NCBI GenBank assembly: GCA_027559495.1
Contig: JAMXSV010000023.1
Location: 1,612,001 to 1,676,000 of the forward strand
Length of the DNA stretch: 64,000 nt
Direction: 5' to 3'
DNA from: Aurifilum marmelostoma
Taxonomy: Eukaryota; Ascomycota; Sordariomycetes; Diaporthales; Cryphonectriaceae
The translations under genes were made by a program, and so were the position numbers. Position 1 is the stretch's first letter, and each line of letters starts with the position of its first letter. Below, one piece after another: positions 11,596 to 23,716 of this stretch. The notes below the pieces were generated by a model. The model made no database searches. It saw only the letters and a program-made list of their open reading frames with translations, and had not been told where the DNA came from.

Positions 11596-13268
11596 TCACG
11601 AAATCGGCATGTAGTAGCTGAACTTCCCCTGCGGATCCCACGCCTCCTTCAACGCCCTGAGTTTCTCAAGGCGCCACGGCTCATAGCCATACACGCTCTC
11701 CAAGGTCTCATCCCCAAAGGCGTAATTGACATAGACATTGAAGTCCTCGCCGGGTGGCTGGCCGTCGCGTATCAGCTGGCGCGCCTGCTCGCCCCACGCG
11801 ATCGCGGTGGCGTCCAGGCTCGGATCATAGTCGTACGCGATGACCTGGGCCCAGACGAGGTTGTCTCCGCGGTGTGGGTACGCGGTGCTGTCTGCAGGCA
11901 CGGCTTTGATCCCCTCCAGGCTGTAGCTCTCAAACACCACGCTGGTGGCCACCAGGCTGGGGTTGGCCAGCGTCATGTTCCTGTACAGCTCGTACACCTC
12001 GCGGTTCGTGCTCACGTTGTAGGTGAGGAGGTCGCAGGAGAACTGCATGCGCTGCGTGCCGTGGGCGCACAGCGGGCTGGCCACGCCGGTTCCTGAGACG
12101 TTGGAGAGCTGGTTATAGGGTACCTGACCCTCGGTGCTGGCGACGGGGCCCAAGGCCTTGAAGGGGTCGATGTAGGGTGCTGCTGCTGTGGCGTCGCCGG
12201 CGTAGTTGAAGGTCAGCACGAGGATCGGGTCCGTCGCGTTGACGGTCGTGCTCCAGACGTAGAACAGCAGCACGCCACCTATCTCCTTGGGGAGGGTGGC
12301 TTCTGACTGGCGGTTCATCTCGTTGAAGATGTTCTCAAGCTGGTCCTCGTTGAAATAGTATAATCCGTAGAACCAGACAGGAGACGGCTGGTCGTAGATT
12401 TTATAATCAAAGCTTGTGACAATGCCAAAATTGTGGCCAGCCTATCATGTACAAATTAGTCATTTGGCTCTTTCGTAAATAATTGAACGATTGAAAGTGA
12501 CCACTGACACCACGGAGTCCCCAGAATAGATCTGGGAATGAGTTCTCGTTGACAGTGACTTGAGTACCATTCCAGAGGACTACGTCCAGGGAAATGATAT
12601 TATCGGCTATCAGTCCATAATACCCCTGGAGGCGCCCGAGGCCTCCTCCCAGCCCAGCACCCATATTGCCAACACAAGCACACGATCCCGTTGCTTCGCA
12701 CTCCAGTTAGCCTACTCTCCTTTCTCCCAGGTCCGAGAATCAGTTGACACTCACCTCCGACTTTTCCGTACTCAAACAGGGTATCCACAACCTCTTCGAT
12801 GTACACACCTCCCCCGAGAACAGCAGAGTTGCCGTCCCCGGCGACATCGATGCTGTTGAGCTGGGACAACCATATCTCGATCCCATTCTGCACCTTGGCA
12901 AGAGTAGAAGTGCTGCCGTGGCCGCGGTTCACCGCGAGGAAGGGCGTGTCGATCGAGTTGGCGTACTTGACCGTGGTAGCAACGTCATCTGCTGTGGCGA
13001 CCTCCACCACGACCGAGATGTTGGGCTCGCCGTAGATGTTCCAGCGGGAGGTGGCGTCGTCAAACTCTTGGCTCCCCGGAAACCAGATGCTAGAGCCGTT
13101 CGACAACTGCGGGCCTAGGTCTAGCTGGATCTCACCAGGTGTTGGTGCCCTGGGAGTGAAGGACTCATAGTTCTCAACTTTTCGCAGTACGTGGGGCACA
13201 GCAACTGCAGAACTTGAGCGCTGGAAGCAGCACAGGGCCGCAAACACTAGAGAGCACCTCGAGTGCAT
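11596..13268 (-). CDS. Secreted FAD-linked oxidoreductase, berberine-bridge-enzyme type
   Basis: Flavin-dependent oxidase of the vanillyl-alcohol-oxidase superfamily. Exons are 13268-12755, 12693-12509 and 12441-11596 (introns 61 and 67 nt), giving 514 aa. The N-terminus (MHSRCSLVFAALCCFQ) is a predicted signal peptide. The PCMH FAD-binding domain covers about residues 65-240. Two residues fit bicovalent FAD attachment as in berberine bridge enzyme: His about 117 in NRGHGS and Cys about 176 in GSCACVG. The C-terminal BBE segment has YVNYAFGD and ends KLRALKEAWDPQGKFSYYMP. An in-frame ATG 51 nt upstream (13319) would bury the signal peptide and lies just below a TATA-like element, so I chose 13268. 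The first intron acceptor (CGAAG) has a poor pyrimidine tract but is fixed by the conserved GxCxxVG frame. The substrate (sugar, alkaloid or polyketide) is unknown. Confidence 0.88.
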
Positions 13269-13344
13269 TTTCGAAGCACGAGACTGGTTGTACGAGGGAT
13301 TGCCTGCTGAACGTCTCATGGAACGTCGCCAAGATTGGATATCC

Positions 13345-13360
13345 TCATTTTTTTATATCT
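13345..13360 (-). promoter_or_regulatory. TATA-like element of the FAD oxidase
   Basis: On the minus strand the sequence reads AGATATAAAAAAATGA, about 80-90 bases upstream of the chosen start codon. Transcription starting some 30 bases further on would leave the upstream in-frame ATG (13319) at or before the cap site, which supports the downstream start. The role is inferred from position and consensus only. Confidence 0.4.
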
Positions 13361-16300
13361 GCACCTGGAAGACTGTAAGCACCGGGTCGGCTGCTCTGAA
13401 AGTCCGGATGAAGGACAATCAGACGATCCAGGGTGATGGAGCGTCCTAGAAAGGAATGAGATATGGGAACTTCTCCCGTCAGCAGTATCCTCATTCGAGC
13501 AGATTCAGCAATGTTTTCGGCATTGCCTGGAGGTTGGTTCCTGACTATTGATCTTCACTTGGTAATTATGGCTGCGACTTCTAACCAATGTAGGCACAAG
13601 TACATGCTATTTGTTCTTTGCATGATGTCTACGAGTATCCAATGGAAGAGTGAGGGTGGGTGTTCCTTGCAATATGGATTATACAAGTATGCAATCATGG
13701 ACACATCATAGGCTGCCTAAGGAGGGGGGCTGCATCCGGAACCGTACTTCTCCGTTAATATTAATCATTGGTTCGTGAGGCTTCATTTCAGATATGGACA
13801 CAGACCATGAGTAGTGATATTGATCCATCTGTACTTTTCGACTTGGAGTATGCCCTCAAGGGATGAGATGACAAAAACACTTACTGAAGCCAGGCCAGTT
13901 TGCACATTGTAACTGGCGCAAACATCGGCTTCAACGTCAAGCAAGGCTGAGGACGTCACTTCTAAGGAGTACTATGCCAAGTGTGCAAAGCAAGGGTAGG
14001 CATGGCCAGAAGCTGCACCATATACCATAGTCGATGCTATGGCAGTACTGTAGGGTTTGCAATATCTCTGGGCCAGGTCTTTTTTATGGTTTTGATGATG
14101 TAATTGTCCTCATGAATCTTTCGATTGTCAGACGGGACACACAGTACAACTCAACAGGGATGCTGAGCAGCAAAGTTGAAGAGTCTTGTCTCTGACCTGG
14201 GTCACCCCATTTAAGCTCATGTCCTGTTGACTAGTTTATCCCGCAGGCTACATCCTCCAGTCAATGCATTATAAATGACAGTCAGAAGACCTCAGCGGGC
14301 AGGTTGGCAAGGCTGACTGACGGCAAGGATTCCCAAATGGATCTGTAGATCCGCGAGACAGGATCTGGGGCATGTGGGTCTCAGCAGTGCCAGTGCAGCC
14401 CGTCAGACGCGCAGAAGGGGGGTTAAAAAGAGGATCAAGGCACATGACTACTGTAAGATGAGAGGATGATAAACAGACACAGAGCGAGCAACTGGCTGGC
14501 TCGACTACTTGACTCAGACATGAACGCAGGGACGGTATGGGGCTTGCGTTTTACTGTACGAGGCCCTGAACACGAACGGACGGACGCCACGCTCCCACGG
14601 GCCGCTGAGGGGCTTGGAAGCAGCACCCTTTGCTCGTCCTGAGAATCTCGCGAATCTGAGACTTGTGGCTTGCGCTTCGTTTTCGTGAGCCAATCTCTCT
14701 CTGTGTGTGTATGTGTCAAGGGGCAATCTCGCAGTCAATCTCCTGGGAAAGTCAAGTTAAGTTACTAATACTGATGGCGATCAAGGAACAATATGCTTGA
14801 TCAGTGGACGTTCAACCGCAGTGCCTTTTTTTTCCACTTTACTTGTTATTTATTGGTGGGGAACTGGGCAAAGAGGCATTCTTAGCAAAGCGCCACTGCA
14901 GCCTTCTCTCTGGAAGCCCCAGGCTAAAACAGAGCCCGTGCTGGCAGGTGGCGGTGGCTTTCCAAGCCACCTCGAGTTCTGGAACCGAGTCGTTGCATAG
15001 TAGACAGGCGGGCCAGCCCATCTATTGGTACCCATATCAACACAGTACCCATACCCACACCCCTCCTCGTCTTGGTTCGTCGGTGGGATGGGGAGAATGC
15101 ATGTCGCAGGCGGGGAACAAGACACGTTGACGTGCATCGACGTTTCGGAGTCCTTTATTGATGATTGTGTACATAACATATGATGTGCTCGGTATCCCAA
15201 TAAGAAGATCGTCGTAGGATTTCTTTCTTTCCCTCTTTTTCTCCTCTTTTTCACATGTTCTGGTCTGGTGAATCTGTCTGCTTTTTGATTCTTGTGCCTG
15301 TCTTGCCTTACGCGATAAATGGATCGAGACGCCCATCTAGTTCGGATTGTCTTAAGGAGGCTTGATGCCACAGGGCACAGGACCCTCTTTCCATAGATGT
15401 ATTATGCATCCCGCGTCAGGGGTATCTGAGGGTACTTGGCTTGTAGGAGGTTATCCGAGGTGTCCGAATAGTTACGATGCTAATCTTGCTATAATAGTGC
15501 CGTGAGACCGCCTTTAAGAAGTAGTCCAGTCCAGTCTCAGCAAGTACAGCCAAGAACGCACTACACCGGTACATATGAAGAAGAAACAAGAAAGAGAGAG
15601 AAGAAAAAAAAAAAAAAGCAATAGCCCACGGGGTTCCCCGTCCCGGATAGACAGATTATAACAAGCGTGATTCTTCTGCCGAGTCTATGGCGGCGTACTA
15701 AAACTTTTTTCTTCTTCTCTTTTTCTCTTTTTCTTTCTTTGTTTGTCCTTTGACAGGTCATCGCCTTATTGTTCCAGGCGGTCACCCTCGGTTGGCTGCG
15801 GGCATGGCACGTCGGAGTCGTCGGTGATGCTGATAGGTAGCATGCACTATGTACGTTGCGTGGCATGGGTTCTGGGCCCTACTGATCAGTAAAAATGAAC
15901 AACGGTTGTCGAGGGTACCCCTGGCCGGCCTAGTCGGTGGGTAATTATTTCATCATGGGTGCAGTTGTACTAGAGCCCTACCCATAATAAGACTACGACG
16001 TTGTAGTGCTGTACAAACGCCGCCAAATACTACCGCAGGTGAGTATCTACTGTACATAGCTGCTGGCAGGCCAAGGCCCAGGGGTGGTCGTGGGTGGTGG
16101 GGGGCCTCTACGATGGGTCTGACGGGGCCTAAATGCAGGCCAGTGCCCCCCCCCCAAAAAGGCAGTAAACTCCACAACTCAGTCCACATTGCCAGCCCTC
16201 CTGTTTGCTCCTTTCCCTCTTCCCAATTTTTTTTTGTCTTTTTCTTCCTCTCCCAAATGGTTACAATATTCACACTTCAAATCTAGTAGAAGAGAGAGAG

Positions 16301-16726
16301 AGAAAGAAAAGAAAAACAACAGAAATCCACAAGACGAGACATTTGCAAGGACCGCTGTGGAGACAAAGAGTACTGCGGCATCGCCCCCCTCAGAACGGCC
16401 TGAAGCACACTAACTCCCGCCAAATTTGGTCCCTAGGGGAGGATCCCTTCTAAGACCTTTCCTCCTACGCCTCTATTATCTACCACTCTGCGTGGTGCAA
16501 AAGCCTCTGCTGGCCCGGCCCCGTCCACGTCCACGTCCCCCAGTCCCCATTCGGCTCGGTTCGCCGCCACTCGATACGGACAAGACAGAACAAGGCAAGA
16601 CAAGACAGACAGACAGTCAGTCAGCCAGTCCGTCCGACAGCACAATTCCGAACCCACTGGTCATTTGGTTGTTCATGCACAAACACTGCACGGCTGCATC
16701 CTTCCACTTTCCCACCACTGGAGGTC
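13361..16726. other. Gene-poor intergenic stretch and 5' leader of the FHA-RING gene
   Basis: About 3.4 kb without a supportable gene. Open frames here lack conserved sequence or ATG starts. The right-hand part (about 15560-16700) contains poly-A/T tracts, pyrimidine-rich blocks and a C-run at 16147-16155, typical of a fungal promoter and 5' leader for the gene starting at 16727. TACTGTAC occurs near 16048. No tRNA or repeat family was recognised. Confidence 0.5.
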
Positions 16727-18999
16727 ATGTTTACTTCGCCCGCCCCTGCGACAACCTCCTCCCTCTCAGCGGGCGTTATCTCCTTGGCTGCTGGCAACCC
16801 AGCCTCGTCGTCTGCGTCTCACTCACGCCCACACCCTCGACCTGACGCCCGCCCCAACGGCCCAGCATCAGCAGCAGCAGCAGCAGCAACAACAACAACA
16901 ACAGCAACAACAACATCGTCATCAACCTCGAGGACAAGGAGGGGTCTATCCTATCTACGGAACTATACCCAGAACCACCTCCTGTCCAGGGACCACAGCA
17001 GCAACTCCAACTATCCTACCTCGCCTGTCTCTCCCGTCTCGCCCACCACCTCCTCGTCCTTCTTCAGGCCCGCCCAGGGCCTCACCCGATCCACCTCAGA
17101 CACCCCCTCCGCCGCAGTCTCTGCTCCTGCTGCCACCAACACCACGACCACGACCACAATCACCGCCGCCTCGGCTAGCGACGCCGACCGCTCGACCACC
17201 AACTCGCGCCGTTTCACGCTAGTGCCCACCTGGACGCATCCGTTGAACGCTTCCTCCTCCTCCCCCAGACAAGCTCTCGACGACGACGAAGAGCAGATCC
17301 AGCCGCTGACCACAACCCGATCGACCCCCCTGACCGGCAACCTCCCTCCATCGCAACGACTGCCGCTGCCTGGTACCGCCATCACCACATCATCATCAGA
17401 CCCCGAGCAAGAGTCGACGGGCCGCCGCAGTATGACGCGGTCCAGGTCAGCAACGACAGGCACTGTCATGGCTGCCCCATCCTCTGTTGCTGCTACTGCT
17501 GGCAGATCCACTGACGACGGCAACGGCCTCAACGGTATCCTTCCTTCCATCCGATTCTCCGTCTTTGTCGATCCTCGAAGCACCCGCCCCTCCCTCCACT
17601 TCTCCCCAATAGCCCGCACCCTCCCTACCGGCCACGAGGTCATTCGTGTCGGTCGTTACTCGGAGCGGGACAGCCAGCCACCGGTGCCAACCAACGCCCC
17701 GTCCTCAGCCCCCGTGGGCTTCAAGTCCAAGGTTGTCAGCCGTCGGCACTGCGAGTTCTGGTACGAGGAAGGCAAGTGGTACATCAAGGACGTTAAGAGC
17801 AGCAGTGGCACATTCCTCAACCACATACGGCTGAGCCCTCCAGGTCAGGAGTCTAAGCCGTTCCCCGTCAACGATGGAGACGTCGTACAGCTGGGCATCG
17901 ATTTCAAGGGCGGCGAGGAGATGATCTTCCGCTGCGTCAAGATGCGGCTCGAGCTGAACCGCGGCTGGCAGAACAAGCTGAACAAGTTCAAGTACGTTTT
18001 TTATTCTATCCTTGCAGCGAGCTGTGCCTCTCCACTAGTACTGACATCCTGACACAGCATGAGCTCGCATAAGAGGCTCTGGAACATGACCAAGAGCGAG
18101 GGGTCTGGGAAGGACTACTCCCAGGACTGCTCCATCTGCCTGAACTCCATTGCTGTACGCTGCACCCTCTTTCTCTCTTTCTCTTCAGGTCCTGCCCCGC
18201 CTTCCTTGCCCTCTCTGTTTGTTCTCGGCAGGTCACCCAATTAACTTGACATCCTCACATGACACAGCCCTGCCAGTGCCTTTTTGTTGCACCTTGCTCG
18301 CACACGTGGCACTTCAAGTGCATCCGAGCCCTCTTGTCCGGTCCAAATTACCCGATCTTCATCTGTCCCAACTGCCGAGCCGCGGCCGACCTCGAGGCCG
18401 AGGTGGAGGACCCCGAGGACTGGGAGGAGTTGAACGGCGAGATGGACGGCAAGGATACCGCGAGCACGGATGAGAGCAAGAGCAAGGAGCCGCGGCTAGA
18501 CCCGCCCGCCCAGGTGGAGGCTGGCAGGACTTCGGTGGACAGGATAAGGTCGTCGTTGGAGAGGGTCAGGGCAGCGACCGCAGAGCGGGCGGCGAGGACC
18601 TCCATGGAACGGTCCCGACCCGCAAACCCGCCCATGACTCCCGCACAGGACGAGACGCCCGAGCCCTCTGCGTCCAACTCGACGGACAATGTGGTCATGA
18701 CCGATGCACACGCGAGCGACGGCGGCGCCAGCACGCCGTCGACCACCGAGAACTCCCACGCGACGTCGCATCCGATGCCTATCCCAACCACCACACCCAA
18801 CGGAAACAGAAGGACTCCCAGTCCGGGCAGCGGCGGAGGACTCCCGACGGCTAATGTCCACGAGGGACCCATCACACCGCGGAACGATGCTGGCCCTTGG
18901 GTCTTTGACGGGAGCGGGGCGAGGATCGGACTTGCTCCTCCAGCAGGTGCCAGACAGAGCCTGAATGGCGTGGTGGATGGTATGGACATCGAGGAATGA
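16727..18999 (+). CDS. dma1: FHA-RING E3 ubiquitin ligase, Dma1/Dma2 (CHFR/RNF8) type
   Basis: RING ubiquitin ligase that in yeasts acts in the spindle-position checkpoint and septation control by binding phosphothreonine targets. Exons are 16727-17991, 18058-18154 and 18268-18999 (introns 66 and 113 nt), giving 697 aa. The first 270 residues are low complexity (Ser/Thr/Pro/Ala, with a CAG/CAA-like trinucleotide run at about 16864-16920). The FHA domain spans roughly residues 275-415 with RVGRYSERD, VSRRHCEFW and SSSGTFLN. The RING-H2 finger follows at about 445-495: CSICLNSI, CSHTWHFKC and CPNC, split by the second intron. A short DPEDWEEL motif comes after the finger, as in Dma proteins. 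The last 200 residues are Ser/Thr/Pro-rich and probably disordered. The FHA plus C-terminal RING order is diagnostic. Symbol given by family resemblance. Confidence 0.9.
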
Positions 19000-19111
19000 T
19001 ATCTTGTATGCAAGTGACCACGTCGATGTTGAGAGAGAGGAAGGAGGGCGACCAGAGGAAGAGGAGGGAACACCAAGTCAGGATTGCAGGCCGGGGGCCA
19101 GTATACGTTTT

Positions 19112-19117
19112 AATAAA
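19112..19117 (+). terminator. Candidate polyadenylation signal of the FHA-RING gene
   Basis: AATAAA within TTTTAATAAAAC, 113 bases past the stop codon. This is a reasonable 3'-UTR length for a fungal gene. Based on consensus and position only. Confidence 0.4.
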
Positions 19118-19943
19118 ACATCACTGGCCGTGCCAGGCCGAAGAGATGAAGGGGGAAGAACTGGAACATTTATTTTCTTTCTTTTTCCTTTTCAATATTC
19201 TTCTCATTCACCAAACACTGGCTTGGCAGTTGGGATAAACAGGAAATGAGGAAGAAGAGCATGTGAAGAAACAACACACAATGCAACAACGATGATGGAG
19301 CAGGCAGACAGCACATATTCTGGGCAGAGGGCAGAATGCACGCACTAGTGGGAGCTCCAAGGCGTGTTTCTTTACTTTTTATCGGAACCAGCGAGCATCT
19401 TTTTCTTGGTATCACTCCTTTAATTCTTTTTTTGCTTTACATTGTTGGTGCTGCTGTCTGTTTCTCCCCTGGGCATCACACGACGTCATGATCACCCCGT
19501 ATGTCCTTGCTGAGTGAGAGAGCGTGCGCACTGTGATGACCTCTGGTGTGCACTGGAGATCAACATTTGTCGGACAGAGAGGACTTGCTCTTTTATCATG
19601 CATATCATCAAGTTGGAGGATGAAGGATGTGGGCAATGGGAAGCAGAGGTATTTGTGCTACACCCTGTCGGCCAACCCCTCTCTTCCCTTTTCCTTGTCT
19701 TCTCTTCCTTACTGTCTTCCTTGGCATTATTGGAAGTAAGCAAAAAGGACGATGTGTCTATGCTCGCATGGTTTGGCATACCCAGGTATCTTTGCAGAAC
19801 AGTCTTAATTAATCGAGAGAAGGAATCGAGTATATGAAGAGAGAGAGGGGGGGGGGGTGTTCTGGCATGTCCTGGTTTTAGCCAGAATAAAAGGACAGGG
19901 AATCAGTGAATATGTCTCTGTATACGTGGAGGAAGGACACATG

Positions 19944-19968
19944 AAGAGAGAGAGAGAGAGAGAGAGAT
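19944..19968. repeat. (GA)n microsatellite
   Basis: Uninterrupted GA dinucleotide run in the convergent intergenic region. A shorter GA run followed by a G homopolymer lies about 90 bases to the left, near 19838-19857. Confidence 0.85.
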
Positions 19969-20432
19969 CTTAACACTTCAAAGAAAGTTTATTGAAGTAA
20001 CTTTATACCTCGATTGGCTGGTGGTTAGGCCTCTGTCAGGTTGGGCTAGCCATGCACCACACCTCGCCTGACAGCAAAGATACCTCCATTCATGATGTAT
20101 TATTATCATTATCTCAAGCCACCTGGGAATGAAATATAGGGTCCTTGAGAAACATCTGTACCAAAATCCAAGAGACTCTTTATCGGCATGTGTCTCTTTG
20201 TTTGACGCCCGAGTACGCCCGCTGTAGCCTGCTGCATATGCGTTGCTAATAACCCCCAAGTTCAACACCGACCCGCAAATGTAGTATCCTTTCCAAGAAA
20301 GCACTTCTGACCAGACACCACGAAACCAAATTTGTATCTCTGCGATAGTGATTGGGGTTAAAAAAAAAGGCCGCCTATAATTGATATCATTGTATAAGTC
20401 TTCAGGGGTGATTCCGTCCGTCCCGGCTCTGT

Positions 20433-23266
20433 TTACAGCTTTGATCTGACAGCCTCCAGTCGGTATTTGACATTCTGGAGAGGCTTAGTTGTGGGCTTCC
20501 AGTCGTCAAAACGCTTTAGAAGCTGGTCCGTCTCCGCGCTTAGCTCCGTCTTGACAAAGTCCTCTTCCAGCATGCCTCGCATGATCCAGGGCAGCACGTA
20601 GGGATTCGGCTGGGCAAGACCTTCGTATTTCGAAATCTCGCAGGAGACAGACCCGACATCTGTCGTCTCAAGAGTATGGGAGATAGCAAGGCTGTGGAGG
20701 TTAGTGATTCATCCTTATGCCAGATCGAAATGTTGCCGACCGGTCGTGGGAAGATGCAAGGAGATAAGCTTACTCGTATACCTGGCCGTCATCGTAGAGC
20801 CGCGAGTGACCCTCACCTCCGTAAAGGCTACCTGCAAGAGGAATAGATAGCTCGCGAATGAGGCCATGATCGGAGACGCCCAGGTTGCGCAGCTTGCATG
20901 CAAAGCCGACAAGATGAGTGATGAAGTCTGATGCGTGCAACCTGCCATCTATAAAGACAGCTCGGTATATGTACGGATGATTCGCCGGAGAGTAGATGGC
21001 AGACTGCGATGAGGTTAACAACTATACTCGAGCAGATGAGTTGGTACTTTTGCTTACTTCCATTGGGACCAGCTGGTCGTCAATGCTCCCGACATAGGTG
21101 ATTCGCACGCCATGCTGTAGTGTTTTCTTCAGGGCCGCCTCGTACCTCTTCGATACTTCGCTCTCCGAGTTTGCAAATTCCCACAGCTCCGCTGCGGTAC
21201 CCATAAGAATACCCATGCTACTCTTGTACTCGGCAAATGGACCCAGGCTGACACCCGCCATGGCGCAGACTCCAACCTTGGCACTACCGATGGCCCCGGA
21301 GCCTATCAGCTTCTCTAAAAGCATCATTGAGACGGGTACGCCCTGGGAGTGGCAGGCGATCACAACGAGGTCCGCTTGCTTAATATGATCTATCCAGTTC
21401 TGGAGCAAGGCCCACAGGTTCTGGACGCGGGCCTCGATTTTTCCTTCTCCCTCCAGGGCTACTTTCTCGATCTCGCAGTCTCCACAGCCATGGTGCTCTG
21501 CCCATCTTCGAATGCCTTCGGCACAATGATTTGCAAACTTGATCGAGGTTCCTGTAGGCTGACCAATCATGGGGCGCAGAAAGGTAGCCGGGAACAGTCC
21601 ATGTACTCCGATTGCTATTGCCTTCCTTATTTTGGGAGTTTCGTTCTTGAGGAAGACATGTTTGGCTGGTCCTTGTTGGGCCCTTAGAAGCAATGCCGTG
21701 ATTTGCTTCAATATCGAAGGGCTTTCTTTCATCCTATACGTGTCTTTGAAAGACGGCAAGAGGAGATTGGGAGGACCGGGTTTGGTCGCAGTCGTGGGCG
21801 TCTTGGTTTTACCTTTAGACGGAGACTCAATCTTGCCCAAGGCAGTGTCAGACTGGGGTGTTGCAGGACGAGATGGTGCTTCGTTGAGATCCAAGGACTG
21901 AGGCCGTGTCTTCTTTGCCTTCTTGCCTAGCTTGTCCTTGCCTGACTTGCCCTTAAACGATGCTCCCTTCGAAGTCTCTTCCTTTGGCCGCTCATCTCCA
22001 CCCATGTCTTTCGAGTTGGCTTTCTGCGGATGATTTTCGGATCGGTCGCCCACGACAGCCAGTTCTCCAGTCTCGGGACCTGGTGGTTGTGCTCCAGGTG
22101 ACTTGGGAGCGTCCCTCGACCAGAATGCCCATGTCGATCCCGCTGAGGGCTTTGCCGCTGGTTCAGAATCGGCCTGTACGGGGCTTTCTTCTGGTGTGAT
22201 CCCTGGTGCGGTTTGTGTTGAGTTTTCTACTGGTTTTGCGGATTCCTCAATACCGCCCTCCGGCGTGGGCTTGTTTGACCAGAAATAGTTCAACCAAGAG
22301 GCCGCAGGCTGTTGACTAGACGTGGCTTGAGGGGGCTCTACTTGCGTGGCTGCAACCGTAAATCCTTGCGTAGGTGGTTCAGATTCTTCGTCCTTGGCTG
22401 TCTCTGGTTGTGAAGATACGTTGGGAGCATTTTCAGCCCCGGTCGGCTGATCTGCCGGCACGGCGTTGCGACTGAACCACCCTCCTAGCCATCCCGACGA
22501 TGGTTGTTGTTGAGTGCCAGCTGCTGGCGGCGCATCCACCATGGTGTTATCCGTATTTGCGGTAATATCACGGTTCGCACCGGCTGCTATAGTCTCATTA
22601 CTCTCTTGCCTCGTACTAACAACGTCCCCGGTCTTGCCCTGATCGGCTTGTGCTTTCGCTAAGGATGTATCGTTCGTCGCAGCGGAAGCGTCGGCGTTCG
22701 TCTCGGATTCCGTCTCATGTAGCTTGCTGAGTGCATTGACCGAGGCCAGACTCCCTCCACTCAGGCTCGCCGTCTCGCCATTTCTCTTCAAGTCGTAACG
22801 GTGAAAGTCAGGGGTAGACCCAGCCTTGAGTGGACTCCCTATTATCGTCTCGCGTTGTATTGATGTAGATGCAGTGGATTTTCGGCTTAATGATCCATAC
22901 CAACTCCTAGTTTTGTGTACCTATAATGGGCAGAATTGTGAGTTTGTCACCATGCATGCATACACCGCCGCCTGGCCATCCAGGACGTACTGTCTTGTAT
23001 CCTTGTTGGTCTGATTTGATACTGCTTCCATCTGTTTTATTACTTGAGCTCAACTGTGGAAGCGCTGGAGGTGGCATCCCTTTGTCAGGTTGCCTTCTGG
23101 CTGTGGCTGATGGTGTTGATGTTGATAGTGCAGATGTGGCAGATGAGGACGAAAGCTGTGACGTCGTGGTTGCTTGGCTGGGCTGCAGTGTTGCTGGAGC
23201 TGCTGATGCACCAGCACCCGAGCTGGCCTCACCATGGCCCCGTCGAGACCTCTTTCTGGGACTCAT
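20433..23266 (-). CDS. Alpha/beta-hydrolase-like protein related to yeast YML020W
   Basis: Exons are 23266-22991, 22920-21058, 21003-20774 and 20691-20433 (introns 70, 54, 82 nt), giving 875 aa. The N-terminal 400 residues are Ser/Thr/Pro-rich and disordered, starting MSPRKRSRRG. Exon 2 opens with a family-typical basic segment (RSWYGSLSRKSTAST). Several short WFS/WF/WAFW motifs (SWLGGWFSRN, SWLNYFWSN, TWAFWSRD) are spaced through the disordered part. The C-terminal half folds as an alpha/beta hydrolase. The strand-nucleophile elbow is IACHSQGVP near residue 615 (H-S-x-G, first Gly of GxSxG replaced). The highly conserved NHPYIYRAVFIDGR, FITHLVGFACKLRNLG and GEGHSRLYDDGQVYD follow. Yeast YML020W is, to my knowledge, uncharacterised, so no substrate is assigned. 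It shares a 450-bp divergent promoter with RRP5. Confidence 0.8.
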
Positions 23267-23716
23267 GAGCAGGGACTTGTTGGATGGATTGTCGAGACAC
23301 CAGGTGAGGCCTTTTTGGGTTATGTCATTGTTTTGAAGTAAAGGAGTGTGGTGTTTTTGTTTGGGTCAAGTTGGTATGAGGAATCCAAAGTGTCTCTGAC
23401 CTTTGTCTGCTGTACCCTGACGGCTATGTAGTCATTGGCACATGCAACCAACTGACCCCTGAGTCCTTGTACATACCTGCTGACATGGGAGCCCCGCCCT
23501 ATCTCTGCCTGCCGAGGCCAAGCGCCTCCTTATCGATAGTGCACATCCCTGCTGGGGTCTTGATTTTTTTCTTCTTCTTCCCCTAGAAAGTTTACTTGTG
23601 AGTGCCTCTTGTTGCGACGCTTTTTTGGCAGCTCGGAAGTACTTTGCTCATTGCTACACACAAGGCTTCATCGCTCATACTCCACCCAGCAAGCCTCCCC
23701 ACCATCACATGGAACG
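23267..23716. promoter_or_regulatory. Shared divergent promoter of the hydrolase-like gene and RRP5
   Basis: 450 bases separate the two start codons, which face away from each other. The stretch contains CTTATCGATA at 23529-23538, resembling the palindrome upstream of MAS2, and a pyrimidine-rich tract just before the RRP5 leader (about 23562-23584). Co-regulation of the two genes is possible but not shown by the sequence. Confidence 0.5.

Larger units (their letters stand above)
19000..20432. other. Intergenic between two convergent genes
   Basis: About 1.4 kb of 3' flanks: the FHA-RING gene ends at 18999 and the hydrolase-like gene ends at 20433 on the other strand. It contains a poly-A-signal-like AATAAA, a G-run at about 19848-19857 and a GA microsatellite at 19944-19968. 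The open frames present look random. No RNA gene recognised. Confidence 0.55.

Noticed and set aside
4059..13268. Secondary metabolite gene cluster
   Set aside because: Only a transporter and an oxidase are present. There is no polyketide synthase, NRPS, terpene cyclase or cluster transcription factor in the window.
14850..15371. Minus-strand frame of about 170 codons in the intergenic region
   Set aside because: Begins without an ATG, contains no recognised motif and has no splice-supported extension.
9113..16726. Degenerate (RIP-mutated) transposon in the gene-poor stretches
   Set aside because: No transposase-like coding remains, terminal repeats or target duplications could be seen. Composition alone is not enough.
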